A stretch of DNA of 64,000 bases from Siphonodentalium dalli. Its lineage: Eukaryota; Mollusca; Scaphopoda; Gadilida; Siphonodentaliidae. The number at the start of each line of letters is the position of its first letter. The first letter of the stretch is position 1. Where the stretch lies: positions 128,747,030-128,811,029 of the forward strand of contig CP136067.1 of assembly GCA_032622095.1 (NCBI GenBank), read 5' to 3'. This document shows, one piece after another, positions 53,595 to 63,428 of this stretch. The translations under genes were made by a program, and so were the position numbers. The notes beneath the pieces were generated by a model, which searched no databases, was not told the DNA's origin, and saw only the letters and a list, made by a program, of their open reading frames with translations.

Positions 53595-54110
53595 CTCAAC
53601 TTGACAAAGTAAAATTTGAGCTATTACCATGGGTTGTTGTCCATCCGTATGAGTGTGCGTGCATCCTTCAACAATTTACTTTAGCACACCCAACAGGCCA
53701 CATCCCTCCTCACATCATCAAAACTTTATATAAATCTTAGGGGTGACCTTCAGATGGGAGCCACCAATTTTTTCCCATATTCAATAACAAACATGGCCAT
53801 CTTGGATTTCACATTTGAATCCATTGGCACATTCTGCAGCCAACATATTTTGAAAATTTACAGGCATGTTTATGAACACTTCTAGATGGGAGTCATCAAA
53901 TATGAATGATTTTGGATGAAAAACATTAATTTAACTGCGATTTCCCGGGAAATGTTCTAAATATACCTTAAAATAGTTCAATATTTAATCAACAATTACA
54001 GTGACCATGAACATTTTGACAAGAGGGACAAGTGCAAATTTTAGGACTCGTAAATTAAAAATTGCGAGTGCATATGGGTGCGAGAGCTATTGCTCTTGTC
54101 TCCTGGGAAG
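53595..54110 (+). mobile_element. Diverged pearl/Helentron-like element
   Basis: It opens TTTAGCTCAACTTGACAAAG then GAGCTATTACCATGGGTTG, the same opening as 37930. Two diverged core units follow (ACATGGCCATCTTGGATTTC, CTTCTAGATGGGAGTCATCA). From about 54000 it continues into the inverted partner of the 49930 MITE and ends CTCCTGGGAAGGAATG. Confidence 0.55.
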
Positions 54111-54378
54111 GAATGCGATAGATACCGATAAGTCTTGTATGTGAACAAAGTTTGGAAGAAACACAACAAATTTGTCTATTAAATTGCTAAGTATTATCAT
54201 CAAAGAACTGATACCCTGATCGCAAAAACAGTTCAGTTTACATTCCCAAAACCCTGGCAAAACAATTTAATATTTCGTGGCATTCGTTTGATTTGATTTG
54301 TTTGATTCCCTTACTGTGCCTTACGGAATCACTCCATAATCCATTTGAGATAATGAATCAGGCTTGCTTTATTGACAG

Positions 54379-54473
54379 GTAACAACCTGGATGGTTGTAA
54401 AATTGGAGTCGAATGGGGCAAGCCTCCAGATAAAAATCGCATGACACGTGAGGTCAAGAGTGCTTATGCACAG
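54379..54473 (+). CDS. RBM47-like: A1CF/RBM46/RBM47-type protein, exon 3 (end of RRM3)
   Basis: The acceptor TTTATTGACAG and donor CAG|GTGAGT frame 95 bp. Joined to the split glycine codon of exon 2 it reads G-NNLDGCKIGVEWGKPPD then KNRMTREVKSAYAQ, residues about 286-317. This is the last beta strand of RRM3, equivalent to LNG-xxLDGxxLEVTLAKPxDK in vertebrate members. The exon ends in phase 0. Vertebrate relatives continue with a low-complexity region and, in A1CF and RBM46, a double-stranded-RNA-binding domain. No such domain is recognisable in the remaining window. Confidence 0.92.
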
Positions 54474-54512
54474 GTGAGTAAGCTAGCTACTAGTATGGTA
54501 CTTGTTTCTGTA

Positions 54513-54900
54513 TTGCCCAAGCCTTGAAATATTGAGCCTGTCATTTGCAGAATGAGGTTCCCGAGGGTGAATTTAGTGATGCTACCCCGCATAGCGGGCT
54601 AGCATCACCAAATTCCCCCTCTGTGAACCTCATTCTACTGAGGTGTAAGCAGAATGAGGTCCCCAGAGGGTGAATTTGGTGATGCTAGCCTGCTATGCGG
54701 GGTAGCATCACTAAATTCACCCTCTGGGAACCTCATTCTGCAAATGACAGCAGGGGTTAAAATCCATTTAATTTTGCGAGAATCAAATGCCGAATCAAGT
54801 TAGTTATAAGGCACTGAAAATTGAAAAGTTTTGCGAGAATCATTACGAGAATTGATTTGGTGATTCTCGTCGAATCTTAAGGCCTGAGATAGACACACTA
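54513..54900. mobile_element. Family-A double hairpin with a small insertion
   Basis: The outer arm CAAGCCTTGAAATATTGAGC (left) and ACTATTTCAAGGCTTGG (right) enclose two hairpins. After CAAATGACAG (54750) a 135-bp insert runs from CAGGGGTTAAAATCC to GAATCTTAAGGCCTG, and the arm then resumes. The insert shares TTTTGCGAGAATC motifs with sequences at 41627 and 47035-47090. Confidence 0.7.
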
Positions 54901-55796
54901 TTTCAAGGCTTGGTATTGCCCATCAAACTAAAATTTGCCCAGTCAGCAATCAGCAGTTTATATAATAGCTATGTACAGTGTATCGCGACAGTCAAGTAAT
55001 ATAATTCGGATTTCTTTACAGCATTTAATCGCGGTGCCACATTGGTCACGGAACCGTTAACTGTTTTGCAGTTATGGTTTGACCTCAGTTATAATCTCAT
55101 AACACCAGTTATTGGGTCAAATACTTAGGGCAGTACAGTAATTGTTCTCCAAAAAAAAAAAAATCGTGGGACTGTAGAGTAGTGTAGTGTCTATAGAGTC
55201 TGTCTTGGTGTTTTTAATCCATCATAAAATTATGTTCTCTGGGCGCTAAACAAATTTCAAGAAATTTCATACAAAAGCCTTATATCGTCTTATTTTCATT
55301 GTTTTCTTTGCAGAAAATCATCTTCAATGAAAATTTTGGATTAATTTGGTGTCAAAGTTGATGGTATATCTTTAAGGCCTATATAAACAAAATTGTTAGA
55401 TTTACATCCCCCTCACGACTATTTTTAGTCACTTTTTTTATTCGAATATCCTTTTCGTCACAGTAAACTTTTTACGTAAATGTTTTTACCATCAAATTAT
55501 ATTTCAATGACCCACAGTGTATGTTGATCAAATTGGACAATCTAATTCCCCTTGTATTACCTGTACATGTGTATATAAGATAGGATACTGCTTCAATATG
55601 TAGATCTGTTCATGACCATTTACATGTACTAGTATGTTAGGAAGTATCAAATATAAAAAATAAAATTCGCCCTCCTGCCCCATTTTTCTGAAAAAGTTGG
55701 ATCTAGCAATTTATTTATATTGGTCTAATACAAGCTCTATAACATTACACTCTCAATGACCTTGACTTTCATAATTATTAATTCAACATTTTTCAG
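54901..55796. other. RBM intron 3, unassigned apart from one repeat end
   Basis: 55035-55140 is a decayed end of the 45495-46950 family (TTAACTGTTTTGCAGTTATG ... CTTAGGGCAGTACAGTA). The remainder is AT-rich with no recognised feature. Confidence 0.5.
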
Positions 55797-55871
55797 CCTG
55801 AAGATGATTTTAGTAGCTGCAGCAGCAGTAGTGAAGCAGAAGATTGGATGCATTTTGTGCCACCAATATTG
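55797..55871 (+). CDS. RBM47-like: A1CF/RBM46/RBM47-type protein, probable exon 4
   Basis: After ATTCAACATTTTTCAG the phase-0 frame, the phase exon 3 needs, reads PEDDFSSCSSSSEAEDWMHF then VPPIL. This is a serine-rich acidic stretch typical of a disordered linker. Three outcomes are possible. Read-through ends at TGA after ...IFKAR (stop at about 55917-55919). A weak donor TTG|GTTAAA at 55872 with an acceptor TTTTTAAAG would leave a 40-nt intron and a 29-nt exon (PDEQNSLLL, 55912-55940) with donor CAG|GTAATT. Or the exon joins one beyond the window. The coding character is visible; the 3' structure is not settled. Confidence 0.5.
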
Positions 55872-56057
55872 GTTAAAATCTTTTCTTTTTTTTTGCGATT
55901 TATTTTTAAAGCCAGATGAACAAAATAGTTTGCTTCTCAGGTAATTTCGTATTCAAAGTGATGAGGGATGCAGATATTTCTATTTATTATTTATGGCCAA
56001 TTATTTTATGAGAAGGATTTACTATAATATATTTTCAAGAAATAAATACCTCTATGC

Positions 56058-56179
56058 AGCCCTCATAATTGGCTACGGCAATCAGCAATGCCGAAGCCAT
56101 TTGCTGAAGCAAACTGGGCCATGATAAAGGGTTGCCGTAGCAGATTGCCGAAGCCAAACAATCTGAATTAAAAGGGCTG
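56058..56179. mobile_element. 'CAGCCCTC' hairpin MITE
   Basis: CAGCCCTCATAATTGGCTAC at the left, AAAAGGGCTG at the right, flanked by TCTATG (56052-56057 and 56180-56185). Same family as 34513 and 48817. Confidence 0.75.
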
Positions 56180-56185
56180 TCTATG

Positions 56186-56986
56186 GGAAATATACTGAAT
56201 CAGAATTGCTGACCTATTCACATTTGAAGATGGTCTATCTCTTCCTTTTACAAGTTTTATTACACATTTGTTCCTAGAAGTGCAGTGTTATTACTGTTCC
56301 ATATTTACAAATCCATATGGAACTTGCGTTCTATGCGCATCTCGTTGACATCAAATGACATACATGTCGTTCACCTCAATCATGAAACCGGAACTATAAA
56401 ATCTAAAACGTATTTAGGAGGAGATGGACCATCTTTAACAATAATTTCAAATTCAAAGATTTGTTATTAAATAGTTTTAAGTTATGTGGATACATACCGG
56501 TAGTATTACTCATGAAGACATGCAAACTTCATCTGTGAAATTTTATCTAACCTCGGCATCTATATGTTAATGAGCAATAGCCATCAACGTTGTGCTTGGG
56601 GTGGGACAGTATTTTATATTTAATATGCCATACTATAAATATATCAAGAGGCGAACGATGCATTCCATGAGAAACTATTTTGTTTATCTGGTCAAACTTT
56701 TAATCTGAAACAGGTTTTGCTGGATTTTGAAAATTGAGGAATGGACATGTTAATCATGAAACACCATAAAATCAAATACATATTCATGGTTTCTCTCTGT
56801 CAATTGTTGAGCCAGGGTATTGCATTGGTTTGTGATTCAATTTGATATTGATGCTACCTTGAAATTTAATACTCAAGTTGTATCTTCTTGATGTTAGAGA
56901 ACTTGGTTTGTGAGAAGTAAAAAAAATAGTGAAATCTGCATACTACATAAAATAAATTTTCAATTTGTTTTAACTGTCCTTCTACA
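56186..56986. other. Mostly unassigned, with one protein-like frame
   Basis: At 56285-56470 the plus-strand frame contains LTSNDIHVVHLNHETGTIKS then KTYLGGDGPSLTIISNSK, more protein-like than its surroundings and preceded by TTTGTTCCTAG. It is not recognised. A 45-bp core of it is also present at 20405-20450, where the frame is not kept. The rest of the interval has nothing recognised. Confidence 0.35.
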
Positions 56987-57403
56987 CCCTGTTAATTAGT
57001 GTCGGCTGACCCGAGGCAAAAAGATAATTTTTCAGCTACGTTTTGGCAATCTTAGTACCTGCCAATGTTTTGTGAAAAATTGAAACAAATTGTTGCTGAC
57101 ATTGTCTTAGTCACACTGGAAATCTGCAGACGGCCAAAATTCATTGTTAAATTCCAAGGACTACTGAAGATACCATTCATTTACACATGTATCTTGTCAA
57201 TCAGAAATTTTATTAAAGTAAGACCCAACCAAGGTCTGCCATGGATGATAGGCCAAGTCATAATTGTGAACTGAAATTATACTTGTATGTGTAGAGCATG
57301 AAACTACATTTACATGTATGTGGATCCAAGGCTTTTTAGTCAAGGAAATATTTCTGGCCTAGGTAATTTTTTAGCATAGGTAAAATAATTCTAATTAACA
57401 GGG
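56987..57403. mobile_element. TIR element ('CCCTGTTAATTAG' tips), 417 bp
   Basis: CCCTGTTAATTAG at the left and CTAATTAACAGGG at the right. The interior shares ATTGAAxCxAATTGT and AGxCCCAACCAAxGTCTGCC with the larger copy 13534-14653. No duplication identified. Confidence 0.65.
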
Positions 57404-57706
57404 CTGCATGCTAAGTGTCATTCAATTCAATAATTGATTTGATTCTGAAAATATTTATTCTTATTTTCTGAAACAGCAACCCATCTATTTTCAGACTTTT
57501 GTAAATTATCATGTGAATTGTCCAGCTTTCAATATTTGTAAATCCAGCATTATTTAAAATCTTTCTAGTTTAAAATTATTTGATAGTTCTATTTTTTTTT
57601 CTGTCTCAGTTTAATTAGAAATATATTTCATATAATCATGAATCTTGGGAATAACATCAGTTGATTTGTTTATTTAATTTCAGTTTATTATCACAGCCAT
57701 GTTCAG

Positions 57707-57979
57707 TTAAGCTGCTTTCACAGACCTGCGGCCAACGCATTAGACCAACGCATGCGACTATCGGGTTATATGTGCAACGTTTCAAACCATATATATATCA
57801 CTGGGGTTGCGGCTGACGTAATTAAATGCAACCAAGTTCAAAACTGTTTGAAATCATTCCGTTTAACTTCGTCAGCCATAACCCCAGTGATATATGTATG
57901 GTTTGAAACATTGCGCCTAACCCGATATCTGCATACATTAGCCACATGCGTCAGCCACAGGTCTGTGAAAGCAGCTTAA
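57707..57979. mobile_element. TTAA-flanked palindromic MITE, 273 bp
   Basis: TTAA at 57707-57710 and 57976-57979. Tips GCTGCTTTCACAGACCTG and CAGGTCTGTGAAAGC. The arms pair over about 110 bp through CCATATATATATCACTGGGG and its complement. The tips lack the CCC of the other TTAA families. Confidence 0.75.
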
Positions 57980-58476
57980 CACATAGTATCTGCATGCTTA
58001 TTATGTGTGTCTGCATACACTATATATTACACTTATCAACTTCCAGGTTTGTCACCACCAAATTATATGACTTTCCGCCATATGCTCTTCCAGTAATAGA
58101 TGTACTCTAAGGTGCCTAATAGTGATGGCCTAATAATAATAGTGATTGGTGGGATTTTTGGCTAAAATTAATAATAGTGATCAGTGGCAAATGGTGAATG
58201 TTATAGTGACACAACTTGTGCAAAATTGACACTTGAACCCATAAATTCCAATAATTTGTGTTATAATGTACATTTGTCTATACATGTACTTCTTTAGTAC
58301 ATATTGTTCAGTATACTCTATAATTCAACATCAAAACTCCAGATTGTGATTCCGATCATAGCTATTTACTATCACCAAGGGATGGGTTAAACATCTGCCG
58401 ATCGTGATCGACCTCTTGTTATTTTCTGCCAAAAAAAGTAAATGCGGGGATTGACGCTATTAAACATAAAATTAAT
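57980..58476. other. Exon-like fragment and unassigned DNA
   Basis: At 58050-58109, after CTTATCAACTTCCAG, a frame reads FVTTKLYDFPPYALPVIDVL and stops. TACTCTAAGGTGCCTAATAG at 58104 looks like the start of a family-H-type element, so a coding exon may have been cut by an insertion, or the frame may be chance. The rest is unassigned. Confidence 0.3.
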
Positions 58477-59185
58477 TTAAACCTTTCTGTACTAAATGGA
58501 TTCTCCCACCCAGTTATAAAAGTATACATTGGAATGGTCTATTATTCATTTGGAGGCATGTTAAGGATATATGAACAAACAACAGCTAGACAAAATGATA
58601 ATACAAGTGTAGCAGAATCATATTCATTTGTGGGAAATGTTTAGATAATAAGTTCAACCTTATTATCTCAACATTTGTTGTCTGTGTAATCATCTCCTCC
58701 TACATATTTCATCCCAGAGATTTGAAACTTAAGAATATTGTTGCCCATATATTGAAGATGTGCAACATGTATATAGATGACGGAAAAATTATTTTTTGAC
58801 AGAGTTATTAACCCTTTTCGACTTAGAAAATTTCAACATTTTTTTATAATTTTCTGTATGAGGGTACCTTCATGGTGTAATCAACTCCTCCTACAGTTTT
58901 CATCCTAGAGATTTGAAACTTCAGAATATTGTTGCCCATATATTGAATATGTGCAACATGTATATAGATGACGGAAAATTATTATTTTATGGAGTTTATT
59001 AACCCTTTTCGACTTAGAAAATTTCAACATTTTTTTTATTTCTTTAACAAAGTGGCATCGACTTGCCACGTTTTCGGGGGATACTGTGGTCAGCTGACCA
59101 GCCTGACCTTTTATTGAACTTGTGGTCTGGACATTGCCTAAGGGCACTACTCATCAAATGAGTATTTAGTATCTAGATGGGTTAA
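58477..59185 (+). mobile_element. Family-C MITE interrupted by a tandem repeat pair
   Basis: TTAA at 58477-58480, then ACCTTTCTGTACTAAATGG. The right end GTATTTAGTATCTAGATGGG is followed by TTAA at 59182. The middle (about 58678-59104) holds two units of about 190 bp, each with GAGATTTGAAACTTxAGAAT and AACATGTATATAGATGACGG. They are typical tandem-core units with one flanking TTTTCGACTTAGAAAATTTC each. Confidence 0.65.
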
Positions 59186-60290
59186 CCGTTGCCTAAGCAT
59201 GTTCAATTTGGAGAAAAAAAACATGGTTATGTCAGTGCAAGGGGACAAAGGCTCATAGATAAAATCTTTAAAGATTTATGATACAACTTTATCCATTTGA
59301 AGTGTGTTGAGCAAACAAAGAGTATGGCAATCCAGTATGGAATTTAAATAAGCTTGTATTAACCTCACCTTACTGTCTGCATTCACTTTAATACTGTGGC
59401 TTAGTCAGCTACCCAAACCCTGACCACTTCTCTTGATGGCTAGTTTTCCCCGGGTTAAATCTGTTGTAACTCGGGGAGGAGGGGCTCTAGGGCCCGACGA
59501 AGATTCGATTAGATTTCGAATCTTACATTCCGATTCGATTCGATTCGAAAGCGGTCGTGTGATTCGGGATATTTCGAATCGTTGTATACAAGTCCTTTAT
59601 CGCCGGGAATAGACTGCATTATATATACAAAACATTCATTATATCCCCAATATACTTAACCTGAGGCTCCTTCCGCGACCAACTGGGACCTCCGTGCTCC
59701 AATGTGTACAGGGTAAGTTGTCCAATAGCCCACTGCTCATATATATATTGGCCTCCCAGTCCCAGCGCGGGTTACTCGTGGCAGGTCGGTGGGTTACTCG
59801 TGCAACCTGCTGGTATGTCTGTGGTGGTTCGCGTGTTCATCATGGTTGTACCATAATCGCAGCGCACACGGGTTTCCTCCACCACATAAAACCAGCAATG
59901 TCGCGATTTTGCCCGGCCCCAGCTGCAGAAGCGAGTATACCAGAAAAGCCTATATTGCTTTACTCAGCTCAATCAAATAATATATATTTTTTTTATTTTA
60001 AAACCTTTGCCATATGAAAATATTTTTTGCAAAATTAATTTAGAAATTGCCAAATGCTATCACTGATAGTATCAGCTTCTGCTACATTGAGTCTTATATT
60101 TTGACAAGCGCTGTTTGTACGACTTTTGATATCGATAAGAAAGCAGTTAGTTAATAAAGATTCTCACCTCTCTATTGTGGTTTATCATACAATGATAGTA
60201 AACTGGACAATAACATTTCAGAAGGGTTGTTTCATCAGAAGGGTACACAGAGAATTATTTATGTAAACATCACCACAATAAATACTAGAA
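59186..60290. other. 'TAGGGCCCGACG' element and a degenerate SINE-like repeat
   Basis: 59186-59485 is unassigned. At 59488 TAGGGCCCGACGAA followed by GATTCGATT repeats opens a hAT-like end; the same opening recurs in direct orientation at 61407. 59750-59985 contains GGTTACTCGTGCAACCTGC, GGGTTTCCTCCACCACATAA and a final CAATCAAATAAT, which resembles a widespread molluscan interspersed repeat, possibly a SINE. The frame across it is not accepted as a gene. Confidence 0.4.
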
Positions 60291-60298
60291 CATGTAAT

Positions 60299-61117
60299 CA
60301 GACCTGTTAACCTCACAAAATATTTTCCGGGAGATTGGTCACGATTTTCCGTGAGATTGTGGTCATCATCTGGGAGTTTTAAATTTTTTTTATTCCTTTT
60401 GCATTTTCATAATTTTGACTACAAAAAAAAAAAAAAATGATCAGCTATCACACAGATACATACAAGTTTTATGCCAAATTAACAAGTATTCTTAAGGAAA
60501 ACATTTACTGTGTAGTTTTTACTTTTATTGTCTCATTTATAGAGAAAATATCGTAAGCTGCGGAAGTACGTATATTAAACTGTAAACTACAATCGATTTC
60601 ATTTAGATCTCCGGAGATTTCAAATGTCACAATAAAAAGTACAACTCTGGAAGGATTCAGAAAGTTTAAAGCCAGAACATGTGCTTCTTTTGAATTTTAT
60701 AGGACCAATAAACTTTAATGGTAGTTTCATATAACCTCAGGGCTTATCTCTAGTGGGTTGCTAATTGAGTTAATTGAGAACAGGTCACCATTGTTCAGTC
60801 TGGTGATCCAGTTCAATAGAACTTAGGTGTTTGTTGTTTTATTGTCCAGTGCCCCTGCTGTTCCAACAATGTTGATTTTATGACCCCAGATTAATCATGG
60901 GTGTTAATTGCCACAATGATGTGGCAGTCCTATATCTGGGATGTGTTGATAGCCTGTCTACTGGTCAAATAGATAAAATAAAGAGATTATTTTTTGTGAT
61001 TTTCTACAGCAGCTGAATCCCGGAGATTGTCATGCCTGTCCGGGAGTGTGGCCTGTGTGGGAGATCGTGCTAAAATCCGGGAGTCTCCCGCACAATCCGG
61101 GAGTGTTAACAGGTCTG
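60299..61117. mobile_element. hAT-type element, 819 bp, perfect 8-bp duplication
   Basis: The tips CAGACCTGTTAACC and GTTAACAGGTCTG are flanked by CATGTAAT (60291-60298 and 61118-61125). Both subterminal regions carry clustered TCCGGGAG motifs (left: CCGGGAGATTG; right: ATCCGGGAGT, three or more copies), the usual place for hAT transposase binding repeats. The interior is non-coding. Confidence 0.85.
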
Positions 61118-62369
61118 CATGTAATGCATCCACTCATCAATACTAATGCTAGTAGATCAACTGCATCTTAATAAAGGTGTAAACTTTTCCTTAACCTTAT
61201 TATACACCACTAATAAAATAATATTGTCAAGAATTCCTGAAATAAATGGTATTTTAATTGACTAATATTTTTTCAACTTTCTTGAGGAATTAAAAAGTGA
61301 CTTGCCAAAAATTTAACGAACTGGCAATATTTTTTGCCAAATGTGAATTATTTTTGCCATTGACAAATTTGGCAAGCGGCAGAGCAAACCCATGTATATG
61401 CCCCTTAGGGCCCGACGAATCGGAAATTTCAACATCGAATCGAATATCGAATCGAATCTCGAATCGAATCTTTTTCAAACACTTTAGTAGATTGGCGGTA
61501 CCGATCAGTGGGGGTACGAGCAAAAATGGGGGCAATTGTCCAATGATTTTAAAACGTCAGTGAGATAACTCAGATTACGAAGGAGGTTCATTAAACTTAT
61601 TTCTATGACATGATATGAACAATATTTAATCAGGGTTTAAACAGTTTAATATATGAGAATGGCACGCCATCATTTCATATTTTGTGACACTGCCACTATG
61701 CCTGAAGTTCGTGAAAGTAAGCAGTTTGGAACTTTGGAGTCAATGGAGTCTGATTCGAGTCGTTGCAAACGGAAACTCTTCTGCGCATGTACGCTTCACC
61801 CTGTCGCGCACAGCAGGCACTCGCGATATCAAAATTGCGCATCGTGACTTGGCAAAAGGGATTACAGGAACTATGCATAGTATCCCAACTTGGGCCTGTC
61901 CATCGGATCAATTGAGTTGTCATGAAAGCTAAATGGTCATCCGTATTCCATTTCCCGGATAACATATTCTGTATAAAGATGTTGATCGGATTTAGACACG
62001 ACATGTTGGAGCCCATAATTATATTAATAAAAAGTATTAATATATACCGGTATACTAGCTTAATTAAGCGTTATTAATACATATATTAAGGGAACAGAGC
62101 CACGTACATGTTGCCCTTATGAAGCACACAAAATATTGAACAAAGTTTGTATAATTTCGTTCCTTTAGTTTGGAAAGCCCCACTAAAACCAAAGAACTAT
62201 ATCGCAAAAAACGGGTGTGATTTGGTTCCCCGAAAAGTGCACATGGACAACTACATTTGTATACACACACGGCAAACATCAGTCAAGTCAACATTACACA
62301 GTTCTAATTTGTTGAGTAGCATGCAAAATTCATCAACAAGATTTGCTCCCTAATTAGTTGATTTTTATT
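61118..62369. other. Second 'TAGGGCCCGACG' end and unassigned DNA
   Basis: TAGGGCCCGACGAATCGG at 61407 is followed by repeats of ATCGAATCGA up to about 61470. A plus-strand frame at 61653-61847 (MPEVRESKQFGTLESMESD) has some coding character and CpG-rich codons but no recognised domain. It could belong to this element. No right end was found. 61930-62369 is unassigned. Confidence 0.35.
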
Positions 62370-63065
62370 TTTATATGTCCTTTCGAAAAAAAGGTTCGTC
62401 TGTCTGTCTGTCTAGCCGTCTGACGTAGTACTGTCCATCAGCCTGTCTGTCTGTTAACATTTTTGGTTTCTGATCAGTACATGTATCTCCAGTTTGGATT
62501 ATTTGATCTGAACCAAGTTGGTACATGTATGTGTATTTCCCAGCTAAAAATGCAGATAAAGTTCAAATGTGGGTTCCGTCCAATTATTTATACATGAGTT
62601 ACGGCCCTTTTTCGACTTAGAATTTGACGTCTGTTAACATTTATGGTTTCCGATCGATAACTCCAGTTTGAATTATTTTATCTGAACCAAAGTTGGTATG
62701 TTTATTTTCCAGTTAAAGATACAGCCCAAGATTTAATATGGGTTCCATCCAATTCTTTTTACATGAGTTACGGCCCTTTTTCGACTTAGAATTTGACCCA
62801 TTTTATAACATTTTGGTTTATTTTATCTGAACCAAAGCTGGTATGTGTGTTTCCCAGTGAAAACTACAGGCCAAGTTCGAATATGGGTTCTGTCCAATTA
62901 TTTTCACATGACTTAGATTTTGACCGCATTTTGGCATTGAAATTAGGGTATATCAGATACATGTATTCTTTTTGAGCTCAAATTATTATTTTATTTTGTC
63001 GTAGTACAATTCAAAATGGCTAAAGGGCATATTTTGCCATGCCCAAGCGATGCTCTTGTCGAATC
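62370..63065 (+). mobile_element. Helentron/pearl-like element with about 185-bp core
   Basis: It opens ATATGTCCTTTCGAAAAAAA and a GTCTGTCTGTCTGTCT run. Three units share TTTATCTGAACCAAAGxTGG, GTTACGGCCCTTTTTCGACT and TATGGGTTCxxTCCAATT. It ends GCATATTTTGCCATGCCC then AAGCGATGCTCTTGTC, the terminus also seen at 18000-18040. Confidence 0.65.
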
Positions 63066-63313
63066 TAGTTTGTCCACCTCGAATATTTGTCAGTCTAGCA
63101 AAATTTCTATGGACATGCGCGGATACTGTAACTATATAGAGTTTGGGAGGTCAATCAAGGTCATGGTTCATGGTGGCTTTTAAATAAAAGACAACAAAAA
63201 TTATTGCCAAAAATACAAAATTGACAGTATATTGTTATAGTTAGCATGCAGGTACATGGTTATACTTATTCTCGATTCAGTAATCATCTTTTTTTTCTTC
63301 ATGAAAATAGACA

Positions 63314-63428
63314 TACAGTAAATGCTCTAAGTAATCGACTTCTTAACCACAGCAGAATTATGGGTAACTTTTCAGGATTTAGTCGAAAATATGGCTTGTT
63401 GCCATTCATCGGAAAGCTCCCGGGGAGA
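63314..63428. mobile_element. Family-F MITE, single arm
   Basis: TACAGTAAATGCTCTAAGTA and the standard interior to GGAAAGCTCCCGGGG, where it stops at the middle of the dimer form (50474-50691). The next base begins a tandem-core element, so the second arm was replaced or never present. Confidence 0.65.

Noticed and set aside
59694-60017. 107-codon plus-strand frame near 59.7 kb
   Set aside because: It crosses a degenerate interspersed repeat with a GTAAGT inside and contains no domain.
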